From Piper betle (taxonomy: Eukaryota; Streptophyta; Magnoliopsida; Piperales; Piperaceae), in NCBI GenBank assembly GCA_033002965.1, contig JAURVB010008678.1:186001-250000 (forward strand): a DNA stretch of 64,000 bases, written 5' to 3'. The position numbers were made by a program, and so were the translations under genes. Positions within the stretch are counted from its first letter, which is position 1, and every line of letters starts with the position of its first letter. Of the stretch, positions 48,001 to 58,459 are shown piece by piece. Below the pieces are notes generated by a model. It had not been told where the DNA came from. It saw only the letters and a program-made list of their open reading frames with translations, and made no database searches.

Positions 48001-49293
48001 GTCGGCTTAACAGAACCAGTACCTTAGCGAACGGTTCGGTCGCCGGTGACATTTTCAGGTCGGTTCACGGGTGAGCCGAAATGGGGTGTTACAAGAACAC
48101 ACTCTAATTAGGAAGGAACACTCTCAACTTCTAATCTCTAATTGGAACACACTCCAATTAGAAAAACACTCTCAACCTCTAACTGGAACATACTCCAGTT
48201 AGGAATACACTTCAGACAAAGTTGGTACACACATTGGATAAAGTAAGTACACCATGAGGAGAGACTCTCCGTCCTCTAAGAGAGAGAGGGAGCCCTCACT
48301 GTAAAACCTCACAGTAAAACTCAATAACACACACTCTTCAAATTGTACTCTCTCAGCTCTGTTTCACTCACAATACAACTACATATATATAAAAACAGAA
48401 CCCCGTAGATATAAAGAGCCAAATACTAAATACTCATCCTCTTCAACAATTCTTCTCGAATTCCTCGTACCTTTTAGAAGAATTCTATGTCTTTACGATT
48501 CCCTATGTACTTGCATGTCTCCTCACATTCATCGTATGATGAGGGATTCTCAACAATCCCTCCATTCCCGAATCATACGAAAGACATTAGGGTTGGTTTT
48601 AGCTTCCTTCACATGGGAAAGAGATACAACCCTTCAAATCTCCCTTTTTCGCCCCATGTGGAAACTCCTTAAAAAATCTTCAACTTTGCACCACTTGTCG
48701 AACACCAGTCGAACTTGAAGCACCATTGTCGATCGATTGCCAACCGCCAACACATGAGGGAAATATTTTAACACATCTCCCCTACCTACTCATGTGGAAT
48801 GTCTTCTATCTCCCCTCATTGGAACTTTTAACACGTCTCCCCCACCTTCTTGGGGAAAGAATTATGACCTTGCATTTCCCACAAACGGTGCCAATTGTTA
48901 GGGTTTTTAACAAACAAAATAACCAAACACAATGTTGAGTGTGTGACAAGGCCAACCAATAAAGGATAACCCACACATTAGTGGAAACTTTCCAAATTGA
49001 AATAAAACTACAACCAAAAACATGGAATGAGTATAATTACCCCACTTTACAAACCATAGACAAAAGGTAGAGAAGGATAAGAAATAAACTATAGTTCGTC
49101 TTGTTGAAGAACCCAAAGTCATGTCTTCTCCTCACAATGAACAACCACAACCTCTAACTAGAACACACTCTAATTAGGAACACTCTCAACTTCTAATCTT
49201 TAATTAGAACACACTCCAATTAGAAATACTCTCAACCTCCAAGCCGGTATACACATCGGACAAAGTAAGTACACCATGAGGAGAGGTTCTCAC
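45007..49293 (-). mobile_element. Tat-like mini LTR element, 5' LTR truncated
   Basis: LTR sequences start at 45007 and 48896, both TGTTAGGGTTTT on the plus strand, and match through AACCAAACACAATGTTGAG and CCCACACATTAGTGGAAAC. The left LTR runs to 48448 once the nested 2.77-kb solo LTR is removed, so it is about 0.67 kb. Beside the right LTR the minus strand reads TTGGCACCGTTTGTGGG (48878-48894), a primer site of the type seen in Tat-group Ty3 elements. The interior is only about 450 bases with no pol. The right LTR stops at 49293, where another retrotransposon's LTR begins. Confidence 0.65.
45329..48093 (+). mobile_element. Solo LTR, TGTAACACCCC family, copy 2, nested in the Tat-like LTR
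   Basis: It runs from TGTAAAACCC to GGGGTGTTACA, opposite in orientation to the other copies. Flanking repeats are AGAAT (45324-45328) and AGAAC (48094-48098), one mismatch. It has the AT cassette (about 45660-45770) followed by a GC-rich block (about 45800-46150). The GC block is followed by a donor-like GAG-GTATAA at 46341-46349, and an acceptor-like TATATATATAG ends at 47512. Small ORFs in it are not conserved coding sequence. Confidence 0.82.
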
Positions 49294-50086
49294 TGAGATT
49301 CATTTGAATTGGAATACTGGAATTCGATCAGGCTGCTCTGGATTGAAAAAGACACTATCTCGAGGAATGGCTGGATTGGTTGAAAAGGGCTCGCATGGAT
49401 TCAGATCAAGCGTGAGCCGGGATTATCTGTTTTAGCCTATCATGTATGAACCAGGACTTTGTGTTTTTAAGTTTGAAAGAATAGTTTTAAATATCATATT
49501 TAGTATAGTTTTAGCCTCTGTATTTTTATAATTTGTACTCGATTTTTAATTAAATAATAATAATATAAGTTTGAATATTTAATAACATATTTTATTTATA
49601 ATTTTAAGATTAGATTAAATTAAATATATTCACTATGGAATAGAAACATAAATTTATAAATTTGATATAATTATGAAGATGTGTATTATGTAACTTATAT
49701 TACAGACGAATTAATATAAGATAGAATATAATAATTTAATATATTTAATATAAATATATTATAATAATTTAATTTAATTTTTTATTTTTGTTGTATTTTA
49801 ATAGAGGCATGAGTTCTGCTTTTATTAATAAATAGTTTAAAGACATGCTTGATGCACAAGATACATCTCTGCTTCTTCTTCCTCAAGCAAGGCATCTTGC
49901 CCTGCACTCCTGATTATCCTCCTTGGCGATCGGATCTCTCTATTCGCATTCCCCAATTCTTGTTCTTTTACCAAGTACTTAATCAGATTAAGCACTCTAT
50001 AATCTTCAACGATCAATCATAGGAAAGGAAAAATTCTCTTCAATCCAAAGGGAAAGGGAAACTCTTTGAAATCGAGGCCTGTGACA
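49294..50086 (+). repeat. 5' LTR of a Ty3/Gypsy element with broken gag
   Basis: It runs from TGAGATTCATTTG to CCTGTGACA. Three bases later comes TGGCATTAGAGCC (50090-50102), a slightly decayed tRNA-Met primer site. The interior is very AT-rich (49500-49800). The partner LTR is not in the window or is unrecognised, so the start is an estimate. Confidence 0.65.
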
Positions 50087-50214
50087 AGATGGCATTAGAG
50101 CCAATGTTGAGGGATCCTAGAGTCGACAAACTACAGTTGGAGGTGGGTGAGATATAATGACTCTTGCTTGGACTCCAATAACAAATTGAAAGGATGCATT
50201 AGATAAGCTTATTG

Positions 50215-50843
50215 GAAATCGTAAAGATATGAAGTTATTCCAAGAGGTACGTAGAATTCAAGAAGAATTGTTAAAGATGATGAGTATTTAGTGTTTGGCT
50301 CTTCATATCTACAGGGTTTTGTTTCTATATATATATAGTTGTATTGTGAATGAAATAGAGCTGAGAGAGTATAACTGAACAGTGTGTTATTTAGTTTCAC
50401 TGTGAGGTTTTGCAGTGAAGCTCTCCCTCTCTCTCTTAGGAGGAGGGAGAACCTCTCTTCACAAGATAGGTCTTCCCAATTAGATTGTCTCTTCTAGTTA
50501 GAGTTTGAGAGTGTTCCTAATTGGATATGTATCCTAGTTGGAGATTATTCCTAATTGGAGTGTGTTTTAATTAGAGATTGAGTGTATTCCTAAGTGAAGT
50601 GTGTTCCAGTTAGAGGTGAGTGTTCCCAATTGGATATGTATCCTAATTGGAGTAATTTGATGTACTGGCTTTGCCCGATGTGTGTGCCCATTATTTAATT
50701 ATAGTGGATGGTTTGTGGTTTCCCTTCTATTTTGAAGGTTCCATGTTAAATTTGTGTATCATCTATCTTTTATCCTATATTAGTTTGCCTTGTCAAATCA
50801 CACAACTTTGTGTTTAGGGATTTCATGTGTAAAAACCCTAACA
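50215..50843 (+). repeat. Tat-like LTR fragment in plus orientation
   Basis: It is the inverse of 45007-48448 without its nested LTR: AGAAGAATTGTTAAAGA, then GAGTATTTAGTGTTTGGCTC, ending in AAAACCCTAACA. About 50 bases of interior precede the LTR start (about 50269). No primer site follows, and the flanking pentamers do not match, so it may have come in by recombination. Confidence 0.6.
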
Positions 50844-51272
50844 CAGCTCAACTAACAAGCCTAAGGTGCAGACTCCTACACACAAGCAAACACATGTGAG
50901 TCGCTCTCAGACTCCTTTTTGAGCTTCACCTCATATCTGAGATTACATCTTCCAAATTCACAAAGAAATCATCCTTAGAATTCCCCATGTATGATGGATT
51001 GGAAGATTCGGTTGATTGGATTAGTAATGTTGAACATTACTTCCTATTCCATGGCATCACATGGGACGATCAATTTACCATAGCAGTGTTTCACCTCGAG
51101 GGCCAAGCTAGGATGTTGTAGCAAGTCCACTTGGGAGAAATTTAAGATAACCATACTAATCACGTTTGGAACACCCCCACATGGCAATCACTTTGGAGAG
51201 TTAACTAAGCTTACTCAAATGGGAAGTGTACAAGAATATATTGATGCTTTTGAAACTGCATTAAGTAAGACT

Positions 51273-54136
51273 TGTAACACCCCGAATCCTGCTCGTTCTC
51301 AAACCAAACCGGTCTGTCATGGGTCTCGAGTGGATCTACTCTCGGATCTTAAGACGAAAGATATTGATTGCTATGCATGGATGAATGCACGGAATCCTTT
51401 CATGCTACCAAGAGGATGACATGATAACTAGTTTACAAAATAAAATAATTACAATAAAATTGATAGAAATTCCGAAAATAAAACGGACAGAATCTCCCTA
51501 GAAGTGCAATTAGGGGCCGCCCTAGCAAATTATCATGTATAAATATGTAAAACCATCAACAACATTACACAATATTTTTCATGTAAACGTTTAATTGGCC
51601 ACGTCAAAATATCCTATATTTTTGGGTCTTTTCCCACCAGCTCATTTGTTCATCTTCACCTTTATCATGCAATATTTACACTAATATATATATTTGAGAT
51701 CCTGTTATCATTATGCATTTCCATATACCAAAATCTTCATCATAGGTATTTCATTTTTCTCATAATAACATAACAAAACAATTAAAACAATCAAAACAAA
51801 CATTCGGCTAGCGCATGTGCATGTGTGTGCGAAGGTAGGCCATTGCTCCTCCGTCGAAGCCGACATATTCAATATTAATCCTCACCTACATATATATAAA
51901 GAAAAGCGACAATAATGAATGTTACTGTTTCAAAAATATAACTACATAATAAACTGGCAAATGAGAGTAAACTCTCATTTTGAAGAAAACTTTTATATAC
52001 TCTCGTGAACACTCCTAAGGGCATCTACTGCAGAGCCACTAGGCTGCAGACCCGATAGCGTCCCGAACTGACTAGCTTGATGCCCCTCTCAACATTTTCT
52101 CATTTTCCTGGTCGTTTGAGACTACCAGTTTATCCTAAACCTTCTCCTTTCCTCTATAATTCTCCTAGCCTTGAGCACAAAAGCCGAGTACTCTCAGGCA
52201 GTTACCTTTAGCACCCTTTGAACCACAAGTCTGAACATGCGTTGTACTAAACATTACCCGTAATCCTCCACGTTTCTTTGGGTGTGAGGAACTCAAAATA
52301 GGAGTTGTCAAGATCCCTCAGGATTAGAATGGTCCACTCATGGTACGTGTGAGTCAGTTTTTCCCTTCTCTCGTCTTACTAAAAACTCGAGAAAATTATA
52401 TATAGGTCTGAGAAGGGATTTATATAATATGCTCAAAGGCGAATGCAGTGGATTTTATTTTTGAAATCAAACTCAAGGGATCTCATCCTCTAGGGTTATT
52501 AATCTAGAAAATTGATCAATTTAAATGACCCGGTTAAGTGGGATCCGATAAAATGCCACTTAACCCATCTTACAAATAATAAAACAAACATACAATAGAA
52601 TAAAACATAAAACAGGGATGAGTCTTAAACAGACCTGGCAGAAGATCCAATCGTGGTTGTACATTTACACAGCAAGCTCCTACTCTATACCTACACTTCA
52701 AATCTAGAAGCTAATGCCCGCTAACTGAATGATGCATCAAACTCATCATGAACATCACACTTATAATGCAATCATCATCTATCGACAATCAACAATCATC
52801 AGTGCAGGAATACTTCTAACTCATCCTATTCATACAAATTTTATTATGTTTTTTTAAGTTACGTTGCATTCAATTAGCATGCTTAGATTTAATTTACCTA
52901 ATTAGATCACTAACATTCGTTCAATATCTATCAGATCATGCAAATCATCACTTCATTCATAATGAGACATTGATCAAGATAATTAATCAATCCTAGCAAG
53001 TTGTGCTAATAATCATCAATTTTAAATAATTAAATAGAAGGTAATTATACCTCTTGTCTCTGACAATTGACGACGGCTAGGGTCGCACGTCTCAGAGATC
53101 AAATTCGACTGATGTGTTTGGCGGAAGATTCGGCGAGTTCTAGTAAATCCTGTTTTCTAGTAGGGTTTCGGAAGGTTTCAGTGGTTTTTCAGTAGCTTTC
53201 CGGTGATTTTTCAACAGTCGTTACCGATGGCGTCTACGGCAAGATAGAGGTGGTATGGGGTACTATTGGCACTGGCTTGGCGAGCACGATGTCGACACGA
53301 TCAGTAGAGGTGGTGGCTGGCTAGAAAAGGGCAAAATAGGGGTGGTCGGTGGTGGGTGACGAGATCTAGTCGGGATGGGTGGTGATGGGCTCCGCTTCGA
53401 TCAGGGAAGGTCGTGGGAGGGTCGACAACGTCGAGGTGGCAATTGGATAGCGATGGCAACGGTTGCCAGCAGCAGAATCAGCAACGGGCGAACGGAGCTA
53501 GGACACGGCTCCCTCTCATCGTGGTGGCCGGGCGATGGCTAGGGCACTCGGAGCGGCATAGCGATGGTGTAACAGGGCTTGGTGGTGTCGATCGGCAGCA
53601 TCAGTGAGGGTGGCGGCAACAAGTAGAGGGGCGGTGTGGAGGGTTTGGGGAAGAAGAGGAATGTCGGGTGGATGAAATGGCTCTGTGGCGATATAGTAAA
53701 TAAAACTTGACTCAAGTCCGACTTGAGTTAAAAATAATGACTAACTCGTACTAAATCTTAAAAAAATCCAAAAATAGGGAAATTTTCTATAAAATATAAT
53801 ACATGCCACAAAATCACAATGACATGCTCTATAATTATTAACCCACCCAAACTCCCCTATAATGCGTCATAATGCATTATTTGGCCTAAAAACAATTCTA
53901 CGCTCTAATACTAAAATGATAAAAATCTGGATGTACTCTCATACATTTTGATAACTCATGCTAATGCTGTCTTTCTGATGTTATCATCATACACTTTGGT
54001 ACACATGACCCTTGTGGTTCATAACACACGATCAGCCTTGACTCAGTACGCGTGTTCTGAAATTGACTCGACTAAAATAACGGTCGAACCAACTGGTTCA
54101 AACTATAAAACCCTAACTCAGGTCGCGGATTTTGCA
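51273..54136 (-). mobile_element. Solo LTR, TGTAACACCCC family, copy 3, inside gag
   Basis: It runs from TGTAACACCCCG to GGATTTTGCA, interrupting gag. Flanking repeats are AGACT (51268-51272) and AGATT (54137-54141), one mismatch. It has a GC-rich block (about 53080-53640) and an AT cassette with TGACTCAAGTCCGACTTGAG near 53710. The right terminal base pair and several interior sites have decayed, so it is older than copy 5. Confidence 0.82.
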
Positions 54137-55966
54137 AGATTAGTGAGTTACCTCAAGATCAATTAATTGCCTGCTTTGTGAGTTGACTGATCTATAGACT
54201 TTGACTACTATTGATTAATTAACAAAGAAGTGTGAAAGAAAATTTTAGTGAAAGTGTAACACCCCAAATCTAGTTCACTCTCAAATGGGAATAGGACTAT
54301 TACGATAGATTGAACCAACTCTTACCTCAATTAAGTAGGTTCTCGAACGTAAGCGGAAGGGATCTAGACCCTCTAGGTGTCTCAAGACGAAAAACACCAC
54401 AATGCTCAACCAATGCTTGCATGAGATGCACACCCTAGCAGGATACTACGTGAATGACATGACAATTAATCACACTCATACAATTAAATTTAAATAAAAT
54501 TATAGAAATTTTTTAAAATAAAATGGAGAAAATTTTCCCTAATAGTGTAATAAGGGGCAACTTGTTTAACAAGATATTCTATCACAACAACAATATTTGA
54601 TTTTCAGAGCAGAATAAGATCATAGACGACAAAATATGGATTATAAGCGTGGACTCTATCCATTTGCTGATCACATCCATCATAACTGCTAAATCAATCT
54701 CAGAATATCTCAAACATTACCACCATAAAACAAAGCACATCACAAAATAATACAGCACAACAAAAATCACACAACAAGCAATACAACGTTGTGCCAAGTA
54801 TGTGTGTGCAAATAGAAATCACTGCTCTTCTGCCATAGTTGGCATATCTCACTCATGATACTCACGTACATAGATATTAGAAAAGTGTCAACGACAGGTG
54901 TCATTGGTCCAAAATTAACTAAATATCAAAGTGGAAAATGAGAGCTAACTCTCATGTAAATCAAACAATCATATAACTTCAACTGAACTCTTAAAGGGCA
55001 ACAACTGAGGAGCTATCAAGTTGCAGACTAGTACCATTCCAAACTGATTGGTGTTGTGCCACTCTTAGCATTATCATAAAAGTCCCACTCTCAAGAAAAT
55101 TGGTATTCTAAACTCTCACCAAACCTCCACATTTCTCCTCGCGCAAAGCATAGAGGATGAGTACTCTCAGGCAGTCACCATCATTACTAATTAATACTAT
55201 GTTAGAATATTTTCAATGATGTGCAAGTATACACGGTCGAAACAAGTAATATAATAATAAAATTGAGTATCGTCCCACAGGGAGATGAATTTCTTATAAT
55301 TAAATTAAAGAAAATAAAATGATGAACAAAACAAAAATAACGTACTTAACTAAATCTAAGTAATAACTTTAAATCAAAAGCAGCGTTAAAATTATAAAAC
55401 TTGTTCTAGAGTCGAATTTCCCTTAACATGAATTTAATCTTCATCAAATCTTACTCTTATCTTTTTATTCCCTCGGATTATCGATCTAGGATAATTATAT
55501 GACATGGTGGCTCCCGCTCCTTCATGCTTCTATTATTTTGCCTCAATTTCTACCTCCCGGTGATAATTGATTAATCATCAAAATAATGCATTAAGAATTG
55601 TCTTACAATCGCATACGGTGTTGTGTATTTTTTGACCACAACGACAAACAAGTCAAAAGACTCATCGTATGATGAATTATCAATGACTAATTTAATTAAT
55701 TTCTCCCGAAATCTAATTAAACCTCATGATCTAAGATATAGGCGATCAATCTATTCTTAGCATTTAGAACATGATAATTCAAACGATCCGATTGAATAAA
55801 AGAGTAAGAACTTGAAATAAATTCAATTAAATCATGTTAAGTTCCATTCTTCTCTAGAACGAAATAAAAGACTACTCCATAATAAAAATAGAAAATGATA
55901 TAAAAAAGAAACTAATTTTTATTATGAAAGAAAAAGAAATTATAAAAACTATAACTACTTCTTTCA

Positions 55967-58336
55967 CTACACTCCGAAGCTAAGAGATGAGATATGATAA
56001 CAACAAATGACCACCCCTTTGTACATTATTTTATCACTTAGTTCAATTTTAGAACAATCATATGTTTCATCCGGGCAATTCATGGATTTAAAGATGTTGA
56101 ATGTGACACAATCGTTGTTTACCCTAAGTGTAAGTTTTCCAGCAGCTACGTCGATTAGTGTTCTCCCAGTTGCTAAGAAACCTCTCCCAACAATGAGTGG
56201 TATATCATCATTCCTTCCTTCCATTTCAAGCACTACAAAATCTGCAGGAAAGATAAACTTGTCAACCTTTATTAAAACATCTTCAATGACTCCTTTAGGA
56301 TATACCAATGATCGGTCAGCCAACTGAAGTGTGATGTTGGTAGGAGCAATATCCTTGATTCCTAACCTTTTGAAAACAGAAAAAGGCATAAGATTAATGC
56401 TAGACCCTAAGTCACATAAAGCATTACAATGAACATTTCCTCCAATTGAACATGGAATCACAAATTTTCCCGGGTCTTTTATCTTAGGAGGTAGTTTTCT
56501 TTGGAGGACAGCACTACATTCCTCTGTCATGGCTACAACTTCATTGTCATATACTCTCCTTTTCTTTGCTAGAATATCCTTCAAGTATTTTACATAACTA
56601 GGCATCTGTTCAAGTGCTTCAGCAAAAGGTATGTTAATTTGTAATTTCTTAAATATATCAAGAAATTTTTTAAAATATTTTTCATCACTTTGTTTCCTCA
56701 ATCTAGAAGGAAATGGTACCTTTTCTTCGACCTCATCTACAAGTACTTCATCTTTTTCTTTCCCTTTGCTTCCGAGTAAGCTAACCAATGTATTGGGTTC
56801 ACGTTCGTTGCTTGGCTTATCATCTTTTTCCCTAACTTCATTGGGTTGAACTGGTTCTTGTAAAGTAATACCACTCCGGGTTGTTATAGCTTTGCAATGC
56901 TCTTGACCATCATTCCTTGGTTGTTCTGGTTGGCTAGGAAGTACACCCTTGGGTCGCTCACTAGGTTCCTTGTTTAATTGCACCATAACTTGTTGCATAA
57001 ACTGTTGTTGTTGTTGTTGCTGATTCTGCATAAATTGTTGCATAGTTTGTTGCATGGAATTGAACATTTGGATCAAATCCGGTTGTTGTGGTTGAAAAGA
57101 AAGTGAAGGAGGTCGAGAATGCTGTGATGGTGGTGGTGGATTAGTGGGAACAGCAGCCGGTTGTGGAGAATTATTCCATGAAAAGTTGGGGTTATTGCGC
57201 CAGCCCGCATTGTAGGTGTTGGAATAGGGATTGTTGTTCCTATTAAAGTTGCCTACATAGTTAACTTGATCTGTTGTACATTGACCTGTAGAATGTCCTT
57301 GTCCACACCATTCACACCTTGGCTCCACAGCCTTAACATGTCCCTGCATATTAAGATTTTGAACTTGATTAGTTAAAGCACTGACCTGAGCAGATAAAGC
57401 AGTAAGTGCATCTAATTCTAAAACTCCGGTAGTCCTCCTTGGATGCCTTTCTTGTGTGGCATGATGGTTGCTAGGAACCATTAATTCTAGCAATTGGAAA
57501 GCTTCATGTGGGCTCTTCCTAAGAAATGATCCATTGGCCGCCGCATCAACTATGTTCTTTGTTTGCCCCAACAACCCGTTATAAAAAGTTTGGAGTTGCA
57601 TCCATCTTTCTATACCATGGTTGGGACACTTTTTTAACAATTCTTTATATCTTTCCCATGCCTCAAAGAGAGACTCACCATCAAACTGCAAAAAAGATAA
57701 AATTTCATTACGTAATCTAGCAGTTTTAGAAGGTGGAAAATATTTTAACAAAAATTTTTCAGATAATTCATCCCAAGTGGTTATTGAATCTAATGATGAC
57801 AACCATTCTTTCGCACTTCCTATTAATGAGAATGGAAATAAGCGAAGGCGGAGAGCGTCATCAGAGACACCAGGTTGCTTATACATATCACAAACCGATA
57901 GGAAATCCATGATATGCCTATTAGGATTTTCATTAGGCAATCCACTAAATTGTCCTATGGTTTGTAACATGTTAAATAAAACTGGTTTAAGCTCGAAGTG
58001 GGTCGCATCCACCGGTGGTGCAATAATACTAGGTTGTAACCCTCTTGCAAGAGGTACAACCCAATCTTGGATTGCCCTATTGTCATCATTAGCTACTACT
58101 ACAATCGGTGGAAGTGGAGGCATTTGTTGTTGTTGTGGGTCCATGGCTTCTTCTTCTATGGCTTCTTGTGCTCTTCTTCCAGCGGCACGCAAGTTTCTCA
58201 AAGTCCTTTCAATCTCTGGATCATAAGAAAACAAAGGTGACCGCACTAATCGATGCATAAACAAATGATAACAAATAAATGATAGTAAGGAAGAAGACAA
58301 TGATATAGTTTTTTTCTTTTTGTTTAAATCAGACAC
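55967..58336 (-). CDS. Athila-type Gag-protease, 789-residue open frame running into the LTR
   Basis: Gag would form the particle and the protease would cut the polyprotein. The frame is uninterrupted. It has an N-terminal region with IERTLRNLRAAGRRAQEAI, then MDPQQQQMPPLPP (a likelier native start), the capsid core (FELKPVLFNMLQTIGQFSGL, KEWLSSL, FLLKYFPPSKTARLRNEI, WERYKELLKKCPNHG), knuckle CEWCGQGHSTGQC, NPYSNTYNAGWRNNPNFSW, Gln repeats (about 415-455), then a retropepsin part with ALCDLGSSINLMPFSVF, DIPLIVGRGFLATGRTLIDV. The active-site D-L-G-S replaces the commoner D-(S/T)-G. The last 20 residues (after KIELSDKIM) are encoded by LTR sequence brought in by the internal deletion, so the natural pol continuation is lost. 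Whether it is expressed is unknown. It is a mobile-element protein, not a host gene. Confidence 0.8.
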   Translation of the reverse strand: MSDLNKKKKTISLSSSLLSFICYHLFMHRLVRSPLFSYDPEIERTLRNLRAAGRRAQEAIEEEAMDPQQQQMPPLPPIVVVANDDNRAIQDWVVPLARGLQPSIIAPPVDATHFELKPVLFNMLQTIGQFSGLPNENPNRHIMDFLSVCDMYKQPGVSDDALRLRLFPFSLIGSAKEWLSSLDSITTWDELSEKFLLKYFPPSKTARLRNEILSFLQFDGESLFEAWERYKELLKKCPNHGIERWMQLQTFYNGLLGQTKNIVDAAANGSFLRKSPHEAFQLLELMVPSNHHATQERHPRRTTGVLELDALTALSAQVSALTNQVQNLNMQGHVKAVEPRCEWCGQGHSTGQCTTDQVNYVGNFNRNNNPYSNTYNAGWRNNPNFSWNNSPQPAAVPTNPPPPSQHSRPPSLSFQPQQPDLIQMFNSMQQTMQQFMQNQQQQQQQFMQQVMVQLNKEPSERPKGVLPSQPEQPRNDGQEHCKAITTRSGITLQEPVQPNEVREKDDKPSNEREPNTLVSLLGSKGKEKDEVLVDEVEEKVPFPSRLRKQSDEKYFKKFLDIFKKLQINIPFAEALEQMPSYVKYLKDILAKKRRVYDNEVVAMTEECSAVLQRKLPPKIKDPGKFVIPCSIGGNVHCNALCDLGSSINLMPFSVFKRLGIKDIAPTNITLQLADRSLVYPKGVIEDVLIKVDKFIFPADFVVLEMEGRNDDIPLIVGRGFLATGRTLIDVAAGKLTLRVNNDCVTFNIFKSMNCPDETYDCSKIELSDKIMYKGVVICCYHISSLSFGV

Positions 58337-58400
58337 TAAAATCTAAAGATAAAAGAAAACTCTCAAAATTCTAATCCTAAATTAACTTAGAAAATTCGGT

Positions 58401-58422
58401 CTCCCGGCAATGGCGCCAAAAA
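58401..58422 (-). other. Primer-binding site of element 2
   Basis: The minus strand reads TTTTTGGCGCCATTGCCGG just after the 5' LTR end (TCTAACA-type). It differs from element 1 by one base in the GCCGTTG/GCCATTG position. Confidence 0.8.
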
Positions 58423-58459
58423 CTTGTTAGAATATTTTCAATGACATGCAAGTATACAC

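Larger units (their letters stand above)
50097..54254 (+). pseudogene. Ty3/Gypsy gag, broken by two insertions and stops
   Basis: Three pieces belong together. 50160-50265 has a DALDKLIGNRKDMKLFQEV-like run. 50850-51272 has LEFPMYDGLEDSVDWI, NVEHYFLFHGITWDD and AVFHLEGQARML, followed by a stop where Trp is expected. 54137-54254 has ISELPQDQLIACFVS, which continues the EYIDAFETALSKT end of the second piece once the intervening LTR is removed. This is the capsid region of a Ty3/Gypsy Gag. A Tat-like LTR fragment separates pieces one and two, and a solo LTR separates two and three. Several stops make it dead. No pol follows; another LTR starts at 54255. Confidence 0.75.

Noticed and set aside
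50269..50843. A clean solo LTR of the Tat-like family
   Set aside because: The flanking pentamers AGAAT and CAGCT differ, and similarity to the other copy continues upstream into interior sequence, so it is a larger fragment.
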